Source: Polyangiaceae bacterium (GTDB taxonomy: Bacteria; Myxococcota_A; Polyangia; Polyangiales; Polyangiaceae). From it: DNA of 64,000 nucleotides. Positions 17,209 to 25,630 of the stretch are shown in pieces. The stretch lies in NCBI GenBank assembly GCA_016712345.1, contig JADJRH010000001.1, forward strand, positions 496,001 to 560,000, written 5' to 3'. Positions within the stretch are counted from its first letter, which is position 1. Every line of letters starts with the position of its first letter. Made by a program: the position numbers and the translations under genes. The notes below the pieces were generated by a model that made no database searches, was not told the DNA's origin, and saw only the letters and a list, made by a program, of their open reading frames with translations.

Positions 17209-20200
17209 TTATGAATTAAACTTATTCCACAGTTCAATAAGGGCCGCATTGTCGCGAACCTTGGTGAGATACGCTGTTTTGAGATTGGTATCTGTCACTT
17301 GATTGGCGATTGTTTGAATGTGGTCATAGCCCCTTTGAACAACCTTTTGGGCACTCTCTTTGTCACCCACGGCAATGAGCGCATTGGCGTAGGCAAGCAG
17401 CACACCGGCGTGTCGAAACGCGGTAACGCCGGCCACGGGCAATACGTCCATTGCCTCCGAGGCGGTTCGCAATGCTTGGTCCTTCTGACCGAGTTCTAAA
17501 TGAGCCGACGATAACACAGCAAGAGCCACCGGCAGGTCGAGCGGCACATAACGAAGACCACCATCAAGCGCGGCCCCGATTTCGCGCACCGCGCTCGCCG
17601 CGTCACCGGTTCTCAATGTGAGTTCACCCAAGATCCAACGGGCCGCGGCATCCACAAGTTGACCCATAGGACCGGCAATTTCTTTTGCCGACAAAAGGCG
17701 CGCTTCAATGTGTACACGAGCCTCCTCGTATCGGCCGGAGCGAAGGAGCAGGTGCATTAAATGATTATCGCGCGCGATAGTGATTAAACTCAGTTTTTTA
17801 TCGGTAATTGACCGCAGTTCATTTTCGGCTGTTTCAACGTCACCGAGGGCCGCCCGGGCGAGCGCGCCGTAACAGTCGGCGTACATGCAGTTGCGCCTGT
17901 CCCCAATTTCGGAAAAAAATTGCTTGGCAGTGCTCGCATGGACCAATGCCTCCCAGGGATTGCCGCCGCCGTACACTTCGGGATAAATGCGCGCCAACTC
18001 ACGACGCGCTAAAAACAGCGCATAACTGGGCCGACCGAGCCGGCTTTCCAAATCGGGGCGCGCGGCGAATGCGTCGAGCTTTTCAATTAGATCTTGGGCT
18101 GTTTGACGCTGACCCATAAGAGAGGCAACCACAACGCCGGTAGACATTGCCAATGCCGCTGTGGGTATATCGTTGTCTTCAGAATCGGTTTGCGTTGCAG
18201 CCAATAATGCCTGCAACATTTCTTCAGGACGCGTGAGGAGCAGCGCGGCCGTGAGTTTAATGGAAAGTGCCTGCCAATAAGCCGCGCTCTTAGGGGTAGC
18301 CAAACGCAATATGGTTTCGGAGTGAGTTAATGCTTCAACCCATTCAAACGACCAAGCGTGCGCCTGGGCGAGCAATTCTGAGGCGGCAATAAGGATGGGC
18401 GGTGAAGGGTTGCCCAAAACAACCAATTCAGCCTGGTAAACCGCTTCGTCCAAGTCACAAGCGTAAAGCGACCGATTTGCGAGTGCCAAACGATGCCGCG
18501 CCGCGCGGTGGGGCTGGTTTGCCAAGTCATAATGTTTCGCGAGCAACATGGCATCTGTTTCGCCTCGCGACTCAAGCCATTCAGCAGCGAGACCGTGACC
18601 GAGCACCTGGTCTTCGGGCGTTAAAGCAGCATAGGCCGCCTCCCGGAATACAGAGTGTCTAAAAGACAATTCTTCTTCGTCTTCAAAACGACTTCGCGGT
18701 TGACGAACAACCAAATCGCGCGCGGACGCAAGATCACCGAAACTGCCTGTTGTGGAGGTGCCGCCCAATACGAAATCAACACCCCTCACCCAAAATACGT
18801 CACCGAAGATGGAGGCCGCCCGAAGCGCGCGACGTTCCTGCGCCGACAGCGATTCGAACCGGTCATGCACCATTGCAATCACCGAATCGGGAAACGAAAC
18901 GTTATTGGGATCGCGCTTAATGGCGCGGAGAATTTCCTCCACGTAAAAAACGTTTCCGTCGGCTTGTTTGACAATGCGCTCCACAAGCGCGGCGGGCGCG
19001 TCGGCACCCAAACTGTGCCGCACAAGTTGCTCTGCGGCGCGCCTCGACAAGGGCTTCAGGCGAATTTCTTGAAGCGCCCTATCAGACCATAAGCGCGGAA
19101 AAGCATCTTGAATGTCGGGGCGGGCGAATGCAAACACCGCCCAAGGCGACTTTTCAAGGTGGAGAAGCGATGAATCGATTGCCCGGACCGTCGGCGCATC
19201 GCTCCATTGCATATCATCCAATAGGAGCAACATGGGGCCCCGAGCGATTTGAGCGGCCATAACATCTTGAAACGCCGACTCAATTTTTTGTGTCATCAGC
19301 GCGGGTTCGGCGCGCGCCGCCAATAACCCGCCAATTGCGTTTAACTCAAAGGGAACGCTGAGAGCCTCGCCTAAAAATGCGGCAACAGGCAATGCACGCG
19401 TCTCTCCGACGAGCGAAGATACCCAGGAAAAAAGCTTTTCACGCCGTACCGTGAGGGGCTCGCCCGGCCTCGTGCCCGCCGCCGATTCAATGATGCGGGC
19501 AAGCATTCCAAATGGGGAACCCGCCCGCAATGAATCACCCCGCGCGCTCCAAACGACGAGGTTTTGGTGCTCGGAGAGCAGGTTTCGAAGCGTTTCGTAT
19601 GCAAGCCGCGATTTCCCGTGACCGGAGGGGCCGGTAATCAATGCGGCGCGCGGCGCCGATTCTGCCAATGAGTCATTAAAAAGCCGGAGGAGCGACGACA
19701 ATTCCCAATCGCGCCCGACGAAGGGCGAGCTTTGGTTTGTTGAACTCGATTGGTTGGGCGACACGTCGGCCGTTGAAACAAGGCGCTGGCCGGGCCCCTG
19801 CTCGATTAATTGAAAGCGACCGGAAATAAGGGCCGCGGTGACAGAATCAACGGCAATGGGCGGAACGATAACGCTTGATTCGGGCCGAGGTTCGCGAAGA
19901 TCTTCCGTGGCGCCTTCCAATAAGATTGCCGCCCGTTCAATAACATCTTTTTCAGGTCGTACCGCATCACCCGTGCTCCAGTCGGTTGCGAGAGCCATGG
20001 GTGCATCGGGAAATGGGCCGTGAACGGCCAGGGCGCAATGAGCCGCACGCGCGGCTTGGTCTGCAACGCTCTCGGGATCGGAAAACGTCACCGCAACGGT
20101 GCCGCCGACGGTCACGTGCACGGAGCCGCGATGACGGTTTGCAATAGGGCTGAGATTTTCAATAAATTTCGGGTCATTTGATAACGAAGGCGGATGACCG

Positions 20201-21117
20201 ATAAGCAACATGGAGCGAACACGCCTCTCGCTCGCTGTAATGCCCAAATGACGAACCGATACCGGGGGAGCAATGGCCTCCGTGTCGGCGGGTTCCAAAG
20301 CATCCAATGTTTCAATGAGTGCTGCGGCTGTTTGCGTGCGATCGTCGGGCGATTTTTGGAGGAGATGGTAAACCATTTCGTCGACCAACGTAGGCACGTC
20401 GGGGCGCAGCGACCGAACGCGCGGAGCTTCGTCGAGGAGCATTTTTGTGAGCAATGCGACGATAGAAGAGCTTTCGAACGGGGTTTTTCCGGTGAGACAC
20501 CTGAAGAGTACACATCCCAACGAATAGAGATCGGAGCGGGCATCGATATCGCGTTCACCCCGCGCTTGCTCGGGGGACATGTATGCGGGTGTTCCAACCG
20601 CTATCCCGGTGCGTGTCAAATCACTGTTGGACGTGATGGCGCGAACGAGCCCCATATCAATCAGGCGGACATTTTCGACGCTTTTTTTAACCAGAAAGAT
20701 GTTGGCCGGTTTTACGTCTCGGTGAATTAGCCCGGACGAATGCACCGCCATAAGCGCACCGGCCACTTGGCGCGCCATCACAATTGTTTCATCAACCGTC
20801 AGACCGCCGCGCATCAACCGCGCTCGAAGATCTTCACCCTCCAGCCACTCCATTCCAATGAAGGCGGCCCCTTCGGGCGTTGTCCCGTGATCGACGTACG
20901 AAACAATGTTGGGGTGACGGAGCTTGGAGAGTGCGAACGCCTCACGATGAAAACGAACGAGGTCTGCGTTGTCGAGATCGACAATCAGTTTAACGGCAAC
21001 GAGCTGATCGTTGACCGTATCGCGGCCTCGATACACCGTGCCCGCCCCGCCTCCACCGATCTCGGCCTCCAGGCTAAAGCGTCCAACTCGTTTGAATGCG
21101 GGCTGACTTCCCACCAA
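17209..21117 (-). CDS. Large Ser/Thr protein kinase with cyclase-like, AAA ATPase and TPR regions
   Basis: A 1302-residue multidomain signalling protein with no transmembrane helix. Residues about 12-275 are a Hanks-type kinase: glycine loop GGGGAGTVY, Lys43 in VAVKLI, HRDVKPANI at 132-140, LIDMG in place of the usual DFG, and GTPAYMSPEQARGE. Residues about 295-400 look like a degenerate nucleotide cyclase domain. An AAA/STAND-type ATPase follows from about 465, with Walker A GPSGHGKSR and Walker B MLLLLDDMQWSD. The C-terminal 450 residues are TPR-like helices. This arrangement is common in Polyangia and resembles PknK/MalT-type regulators. The start is a TTG at 21117 or the adjacent GTG; neither has a good ribosome site. 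Confidence 0.9.
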   Translation of the reverse strand: MVGSQPAFKRVGRFSLEAEIGGGGAGTVYRGRDTVNDQLVAVKLIVDLDNADLVRFHREAFALSKLRHPNIVSYVDHGTTPEGAAFIGMEWLEGEDLRARLMRGGLTVDETIVMARQVAGALMAVHSSGLIHRDVKPANIFLVKKSVENVRLIDMGLVRAITSNSDLTRTGIAVGTPAYMSPEQARGERDIDARSDLYSLGCVLFRCLTGKTPFESSSIVALLTKMLLDEAPRVRSLRPDVPTLVDEMVYHLLQKSPDDRTQTAAALIETLDALEPADTEAIAPPVSVRHLGITASERRVRSMLLIGHPPSLSNDPKFIENLSPIANRHRGSVHVTVGGTVAVTFSDPESVADQAARAAHCALAVHGPFPDAPMALATDWSTGDAVRPEKDVIERAAILLEGATEDLREPRPESSVIVPPIAVDSVTAALISGRFQLIEQGPGQRLVSTADVSPNQSSSTNQSSPFVGRDWELSSLLRLFNDSLAESAPRAALITGPSGHGKSRLAYETLRNLLSEHQNLVVWSARGDSLRAGSPFGMLARIIESAAGTRPGEPLTVRREKLFSWVSSLVGETRALPVAAFLGEALSVPFELNAIGGLLAARAEPALMTQKIESAFQDVMAAQIARGPMLLLLDDMQWSDAPTVRAIDSSLLHLEKSPWAVFAFARPDIQDAFPRLWSDRALQEIRLKPLSRRAAEQLVRHSLGADAPAALVERIVKQADGNVFYVEEILRAIKRDPNNVSFPDSVIAMVHDRFESLSAQERRALRAASIFGDVFWVRGVDFVLGGTSTTGSFGDLASARDLVVRQPRSRFEDEEELSFRHSVFREAAYAALTPEDQVLGHGLAAEWLESRGETDAMLLAKHYDLANQPHRAARHRLALANRSLYACDLDEAVYQAELVVLGNPSPPILIAASELLAQAHAWSFEWVEALTHSETILRLATPKSAAYWQALSIKLTAALLLTRPEEMLQALLAATQTDSEDNDIPTAALAMSTGVVVASLMGQRQTAQDLIEKLDAFAARPDLESRLGRPSYALFLARRELARIYPEVYGGGNPWEALVHASTAKQFFSEIGDRRNCMYADCYGALARAALGDVETAENELRSITDKKLSLITIARDNHLMHLLLRSGRYEEARVHIEARLLSAKEIAGPMGQLVDAAARWILGELTLRTGDAASAVREIGAALDGGLRYVPLDLPVALAVLSSAHLELGQKDQALRTASEAMDVLPVAGVTAFRHAGVLLAYANALIAVGDKESAQKVVQRGYDHIQTIANQVTDTNLKTAYLTKVRDNAALIELWNKFNS

Positions 21118-21258
21118 CTGCGTCAGGCGACGCTACCCGATCTGGAGGACAAAAATCGAGGCATTTTTAGCAGCGAGGTGTGAGCCCGGCAGCGGCGCTT
21201 GGGCCGCTCTGCCGGGCGATTATGATATCCAACAGTTAACCGTTGGGTGGGGTTGGCA

Positions 21259-21501
21259 CTACCTTGTCGCGTCCACTTCTTTTTCAAGAGCGTCCAGTTC
21301 GCTCTTGTAATTTGAATTGGAAATGCCTTTTTCAGCTTCCTCTTCAAAATCGGCCGACACGGGCAAGTCTGAATCGGCGAGGGCCACGGCTGTACCGGAA
21401 CCCGCCGGTGCACCGCTGCCCGAGGAGCCCGAAGGCGTTTCATCACCACAGCCGATTGCGAAAAGGCCGGCTGCGAGAGTCATCAACACTACCCGCTTCA
21501 T
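21259..21501 (-). CDS. Small lipoprotein, hypothetical
   Basis: An 80-residue predicted lipoprotein: MKRVVLMTLAAGLFAIGC is the signal with the lipobox Cys, followed by a Gly/Ser/Ala linker and an acidic, probably helical tail (FEEEAEKGISNSNYKSELD). The ATG at 21501 is chosen because it overlaps the stop of the upstream gene as ATGA and begins the signal sequence exactly; a longer frame starting at 21549 is unlikely. GAAGGGTGG lies about ten bases upstream. It forms a two-gene unit with the DDKGKP-repeat protein gene. No family recognised. Confidence 0.7.
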   Translation of the reverse strand: MKRVVLMTLAAGLFAIGCGDETPSGSSGSGAPAGSGTAVALADSDLPVSADFEEEAEKGISNSNYKSELDALEKEVDATR

Positions 21502-22091
21502 TTCGCACCACCCTTCGCATCGCCCTTGGAGTCGTAGTTCGCTATCCATTTCTCGTGGCGCTCGTTCTCCTTCACGAGAAGCTTGTCTGCGCGAGCAACG
21601 GTGTCTGCGTCCTTCTCGGTCTCAGCCACTTCTTTGACTCGCATAATACGAGCAACGCGACGGGCATGACGCTCAAGTTCTTCTTTCATGGCGCGCGCCA
21701 TAGGCTGGTTTTTGAGCTTTTCCTGAACTTTCTTCTTGAGCGCTTCGCGATCTTTCTTTCCTCGCTCTTTGCGCTCACTCTTCACCTTGTCGGGGTCTTT
21801 GCCCGGAGCTGCGGCCGAAGCCGACGCGGCAGCCGACGCCGAAGGTACACCTGACGCCGCGGGAGTTCCGCTCTCGGCGGGCTTGCCTTTGTCGTCGGGC
21901 TTACCTTTGTCATCGGGTTTACCCTTATCGTCGGGTTTACCCTTATCGTCGGGTTTACCCTTATCGCCCGGCTTGCCGTACGCATGGCCATGGGGCGCGG
22001 CAAGGTCCGCGAACGCCGGAACGGTGGAAGTGAGCCCCCCGGCGACGGCAATAGTCATTGCGAGGGCGAGGCGCTTCATCCTGAGCTTCAT
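21498..22091 (-). CDS. Exported DDKGKP-repeat, coiled-coil protein, hypothetical
   Basis: A 197-residue secreted or periplasmic protein. A signal sequence (LALAMTIAVAGGLTSTVPAFA) is followed by a Gly/Lys/Pro/Asp region with four tandem GKPDDK-type hexapeptides, encoded by an 18-bp DNA repeat at 21881-21975. Then come an Ala/Ser linker and a highly charged helical domain (residues about 100-190) with KKKVQEKLKN and RHARRVARIMRVKEVAETEKDADTV-like heptads. The downstream lipoprotein gene overlaps it by ATGA. A second ATG four codons in (MKRLAL) is an alternative start. The long upstream gap, with a 14-bp perfect palindrome, may control it. Function unknown. Confidence 0.75.
   Translation of the reverse strand: MKLRMKRLALAMTIAVAGGLTSTVPAFADLAAPHGHAYGKPGDKGKPDDKGKPDDKGKPDDKGKPDDKGKPAESGTPAASGVPSASAAASASAAAPGKDPDKVKSERKERGKKDREALKKKVQEKLKNQPMARAMKEELERHARRVARIMRVKEVAETEKDADTVARADKLLVKENERHEKWIANYDSKGDAKGGAK
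21881..21975 (-). repeat. 18-bp tandem repeat inside coding sequence (GKPDDK units)
   Basis: About four to five copies of an 18-base unit, on the plus strand tttacccttatcgtcggg with small changes. The inner copies are nearly identical while the outer ones have diverged, as expected for expansion by slippage or unequal exchange. The repeat keeps the frame and encodes the GKPDDK hexapeptides of the exported protein. Confidence 0.9.
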
Positions 22092-22309
22092 GGGTTGAAT
22101 GTCTTCTTATTGCAAACGCGGCCCCGCTGATGGAAGGGCCTGGGAGTTGATAATCCAGGACAAGTTCGCTTCTGGAGGCGTCGGCCGCCAAACGCGAGAC
22201 GGATTGGAACCCGCCTTGTGCCTGTGGGCCAAGCAAACGGAGCACCAACAGACAACGCCGCAGACAATTGTGCCGGATTACGTGGGTAATACGAACAACG
22301 CGATATTGA

Positions 22310-22323
22310 GTTTAACGTTAAAC
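22310..22323. promoter_or_regulatory. Perfect 14-bp palindrome GTTTAACGTTAAAC, candidate operator
   Basis: The sequence reads identically on both strands and lies in a locally AT-rich patch about 220 bases upstream of the start of the exported DDKGKP-repeat protein gene. Its size and symmetry fit a dimeric helix-turn-helix regulator site. No regulator gene lies nearby and no second copy was noticed, so its role is inference. Confidence 0.4.
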
Positions 22324-22396
22324 AAGTGCAATTGAGGGTGATTGACCTCAACTTCTTAGTCCTAAAAGCAGCGATAAGAAAAACGGTGACGCGGCT

Positions 22397-22505
22397 GGGC
22401 AAAGAGCGAGTGATCTGTACGCGAAACGAGCGATGCGGCTTGGACCCCATGCGCCACTGCGGTGTTGGGCAAAGGAGCGAGTGACCTGTGCGCGAACGAG
22501 CGATG
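22397..22505. repeat. Imperfect direct repeat, two 39-bp copies 70 bp apart
   Basis: Copies at 22397-22435 and 22467-22505 share GGGCAAAG-AGCGAGTGA-CTGT-CGCGAA-CGAGCGATG with a few substitutions and one-base gaps. The second copy is also the left arm of the inverted repeat at 22481-22604. Non-coding. Confidence 0.8.
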
Positions 22506-22604
22506 AATGGGGGGACCGCCCTGTTTGAGCGGTGGCGTGGGGTAGGGGCCCCACGACCCGCGAGTCGGGTGGGCCCCATTCAGCGCGAGTCGCGCACAGG
22601 TCAC
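22481..22604. repeat. Structured inverted-repeat element with nested hairpins
   Basis: Outer arms GTGACCTGTGCGCG (22481-22494) and CGCGCACAGGTCAC (22591-22604) are perfectly complementary. Pairing resumes inward with TGAATGGGG (22504-22512) against CCCCATTCA (22574-22582). The interior holds two further hairpins: CCGC...GCGG near 22517-22533 and GTGGGG...CCCCAC near 22537-22553. It ends seven bases from the stop of the IgGFc-binding-like lipoprotein gene. It could be a structured 3' end of that transcript, a small RNA, or a MITE/REP-like element; it has no terminator-type U run. Confidence 0.7.
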
Positions 22605-22610
22605 GAGCGA

Positions 22611-24362
22611 TCACTCCGGCGTGATAACAACCGTCTCCAGATTGAGACCGCCGGGGTACATATAACTCGTATACGAACCGTATCCGTACACAACGATCCC
22701 AAAGTTCTTGTCGCCGCTCATGGAGTGCGCTCCGCCTTGAATCTTGTGCCTTGCCACAATGAGACCGGTGCCGCCGATAGGTTTAAATTCAGCCTCGGGA
22801 ATGGCAGCCCCGTCGATAAGTACATTGGCTCCCGGCTCGGTCACGATGTTGACGAAGTTGTGGGTGTAGGTTGTGGGAGCGAGGAATGTGTACGCAACGC
22901 GGTATTGTTCTTTGGGTATCGCAATAGAAAGCGCCGGATCGCCCGCTCCTTTTGAAGTGCCGCCGAAATCTTCACCCACCATGTATTGGGCCACCAAGAT
23001 TTTGTTTTTGCCCAAAACACGGAAGTCTTGATTGACGGGACCGATTTCAATCCACTTGCCTGCATTGAGCGTTACGGGTGCGGCTACCGGCGGGTCAAAC
23101 GTGATTTCATTGTTATCGGTGGCTGATAACACGCGGACGAACATAAAGTCGGCCTCGCCCGGATTTGTATCGATGCCGGCCACGGAGTGAGGTGCCGTCA
23201 CAATCAGGTCTTTGCCGAGCGTTTCCACGGGAAACATGCTTTCTTCGATATGATCGCACGCGTAGTTGGAGTACGGCATAAACGTGCAATCATGCCCACC
23301 GAGGACGCTTATGGGCTTGTCACTCGTGATATGCGTTCCGGTAAGGTCATACTCGGGGCCGGTTGGGCACAAATGAACGCCGCTATTAAAGTCGTCAATA
23401 CACGGCTTGCCGGGTTGAGGGGTGTCGGCGTCGGGGGGCATTGCAGTGATCAGCAACACAACGTCACCCGCATTGAGGCTGAATGAGGCCTGCCCGCCGG
23501 GCGACATTGCGCCGACTCCATTGCCAGCTTTTACGTTGGCGCTCGATTGAACAACAACGTTGGTACCATTTTGGGTGGCTGTAATGGCTACGGATCCCGA
23601 GAGATTTACCCAGCTCGAAAATCCAAAACCGCCGCCGGTATCAATGTGCAATGTGGGCGCGGACATCACGTAATAGTCGTCGCGCAGGGCCGACGTGGGC
23701 AATAGAAGCGACGCATCATTGGTGTATGAATAACAACCGGCACCGAGAATGGGGCAATCACTCGGGGCGGGCACCAACTCAAACTCAAGGGGATTAAATT
23801 GGTAGAGCGTAATGGGAACAGAGCTTGTTACGTGGTACGCCCCCTGCGGAACAAGGGCTGAAACAACGCCCGAACCGTCAAAGTTGTTATCAACCTGCTT
23901 CAGTTCTGTGACCCAGGGGAGCTTAATTGTTTGCAAACCGCCTGAAGGAACTTCTACCTGGGCGATTTGTTGGGCACCGCGCGTAACCGTCACAGTGGAT
24001 GGTGAATCGGTGGGATTGGCTGCCACAATAGCAAATTCAAACCCGGTAAAGAGTTGTGAATTGGCACTGATCGTAGGCCAATATTCACATCCGATATAAC
24101 TCTGTTGGGCAATGGCCGCTTCACACGTTTGGGGCACACCTCCCGATGGGCCGCCGCCGCCGCTTCCGATGCCGATACCCCCAAGACCGCCTTGACCGTT
24201 GGACGTTGACGATGTTTGCCCGCCGACACCCGTTCCGCCCTGCCCGCCGACTCCGATGGGTTGTTTTGTGGCAGAACAAGCGGCACCCAGCAATGCAAAC
24301 GCCGAGAGTACAAACACCCCGCAACAAACGGTTTGAACCGAGGCGTGCTTGAGAGTGACCAT
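22611..24362 (-). CDS. IgGFc-binding-like lipoprotein
   Basis: A 583-residue predicted lipoprotein. The ATG at 24362 has GGAGG eight bases upstream and begins a signal sequence ending at LGAAC. A Gly-rich linker (about residues 30-70) precedes a large beta-rich domain resembling the IgGFc-binding N-terminal domain family, common and multicopy in Myxococcota: CEYWPTISANS, FEFAIVAANPTDSPSTVTV, GGLQTIKLPWV, GAYHVTSSVPITLYQFNPLE, GHDCTFMPYSNYACDH. Six or more Cys residues may form disulfides. It is divergent from the FGE-like lipoprotein gene, with 140 bases between the starts. Role in adhesion or surface binding is inferred from the family name only. Confidence 0.8.
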   Translation of the reverse strand: MVTLKHASVQTVCCGVFVLSAFALLGAACSATKQPIGVGGQGGTGVGGQTSSTSNGQGGLGGIGIGSGGGGPSGGVPQTCEAAIAQQSYIGCEYWPTISANSQLFTGFEFAIVAANPTDSPSTVTVTRGAQQIAQVEVPSGGLQTIKLPWVTELKQVDNNFDGSGVVSALVPQGAYHVTSSVPITLYQFNPLEFELVPAPSDCPILGAGCYSYTNDASLLLPTSALRDDYYVMSAPTLHIDTGGGFGFSSWVNLSGSVAITATQNGTNVVVQSSANVKAGNGVGAMSPGGQASFSLNAGDVVLLITAMPPDADTPQPGKPCIDDFNSGVHLCPTGPEYDLTGTHITSDKPISVLGGHDCTFMPYSNYACDHIEESMFPVETLGKDLIVTAPHSVAGIDTNPGEADFMFVRVLSATDNNEITFDPPVAAPVTLNAGKWIEIGPVNQDFRVLGKNKILVAQYMVGEDFGGTSKGAGDPALSIAIPKEQYRVAYTFLAPTTYTHNFVNIVTEPGANVLIDGAAIPEAEFKPIGGTGLIVARHKIQGGAHSMSGDKNFGIVVYGYGSYTSYMYPGGLNLETVVITPE

Positions 24363-24502
24363 AACGAGAACCTCCGCGACGGCTCCGTAAAAGGAAGCTT
24401 GCAAAAGAAGGTACTAAACAGCGGCCGATGTTACAACTGTGGCCGTGATCCATCGTTTAGTTTGGCCCAGCGGCGCGGCTGGGCGATCATGAGTTCGCGA
24501 AC

Positions 24503-25623
24503 ATGCGCCTTGAAGTAAAACTGCCGGCGTCGCTCCCGTCCCTTCTTTTCGGACTCGTGTTGCTGCCCTTGGCATTGGGATGTCAAACAGCGGCCGGTGA
24601 ACCCGCGCCGACGCCCAGCGAACACCCAAAGCCAAACGCAACGGTCGCCGCAACGGCATTGTCCACGGCTGCTCCGGCGGGTTCGCAGGCACCTGCAATT
24701 GAATCCGGGCCCTGCGCTGGGAAATCCGCAGGGCAAGCGGCCTGCGATGGCAATAAGTTGATTACGTGCGAGGCGGGCGGCAACGTTCGATTGGAACGCA
24801 CGTGTTATGACATTGAAAAGTGCGACGCCGATCAGAAGACCTGCGCCCCCGCGTGCCCGGAAGGTGAAGTGTACATTCCCGCAACCGGCCCCAATGGATT
24901 TGTAATGGGCAGGGGATACATGGCTTCACAGGGCCATGGTAAGTTTGGCAAGGGTCATTTGCCCAACTCCGATACGCCTCACAAAGTGGTTTTAACCAAG
25001 CCTTTTTGTATGGAGGCCCACGAGGTGACGGTAAAAATGTTAATGCCCTGCGTGGAGGCAGGCCAATGCAATACCCCGCGAATTGGGCGCAATTTTGTTA
25101 CCTATCCCAAAAGCCCGACCACCCCGTCAATTCATTCTCGTGGCCTGAAGCAAAAGCTTTCTGCGAGAGAAGCGATAAATCGCTCCCGACAGAGGCCCAA
25201 TGGGAATGGGCTGCCACCGGCGGAGAAGGTCATAAATACGCCTGGGGTGATGAAGAGCCCACGTGTGAATTAGCCGATTACACTCCGGGGGTGTTGCCGC
25301 GTCCTTCGGCCGATGCTGGATGTCACGGCGGTGGTCCGAGTGCTGTTGGATCTCACCCAAAGGGAGATCGCATTTGGCCGACGGGGCATTTGCACGACAT
25401 CTCCGGCAATGTTTGGGAATGGTGTTTGGACAATTACAAGCCGTATTCTGGAAAAGACGAGGTGGACCCGAACCACCTTGAAAACGAGACGGCGGTGCAC
25501 GTGGTCCGCGGAGGTGGATGGAATCGAAGCGCCGACGGAATTCGCGCGGGTTTCAGGGGTGGTGCGCGGTATGACTATTGGGTGCCGGGGTTGGGCTTTA
25601 GATGTGTACGCAACCCCAAGTGA
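24503..25623 (+). pseudogene. Formylglycine-generating-enzyme-like (SUMF1) lipoprotein, broken by one-base frameshift
   Basis: Two reading frames together encode one SUMF1/FGE-family lipoprotein of about 373 residues. The first frame (from ATG 24503) has a lipobox signal LLPLALGC, a Cys-rich linker (CDGNKLITCEAGG) and the start of the catalytic-type domain (FVMGRGYMASQGHG, FCMEAHEVTVKML, GQCNTP). The second frame (to 25623) continues with NWAQFCYLSQKPDHPVNSFS, LPTEAQWEWAATGGEG, DISGNVWEWCLDNY and the C-terminal GLGFRC. The switch falls at a run of four C bases at 25074-25077; one extra C restores the family sequence TPANWAQ. Either a homopolymer sequencing error or a recent mutation. Whether it oxidises a sulfatase-type Cys is unknown; most lipoprotein homologues are uncharacterised. 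Confidence 0.8.
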
Positions 25624-25630
25624 ATGCGAA

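Larger units (their letters stand above)
22092..22610. other. 519-base non-coding stretch with palindrome and structured repeats
   Basis: No credible gene is seen here between two minus-strand genes. It holds a perfect 14-bp palindrome (22310-22323), a 6-bp stem hairpin TTGAGG/CCTCAA at 22332-22351, a 39-bp imperfect direct repeat and a long imperfect inverted repeat with nested hairpins (listed separately). The left part should contain the promoter of the two small exported-protein genes. Confidence 0.75.
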
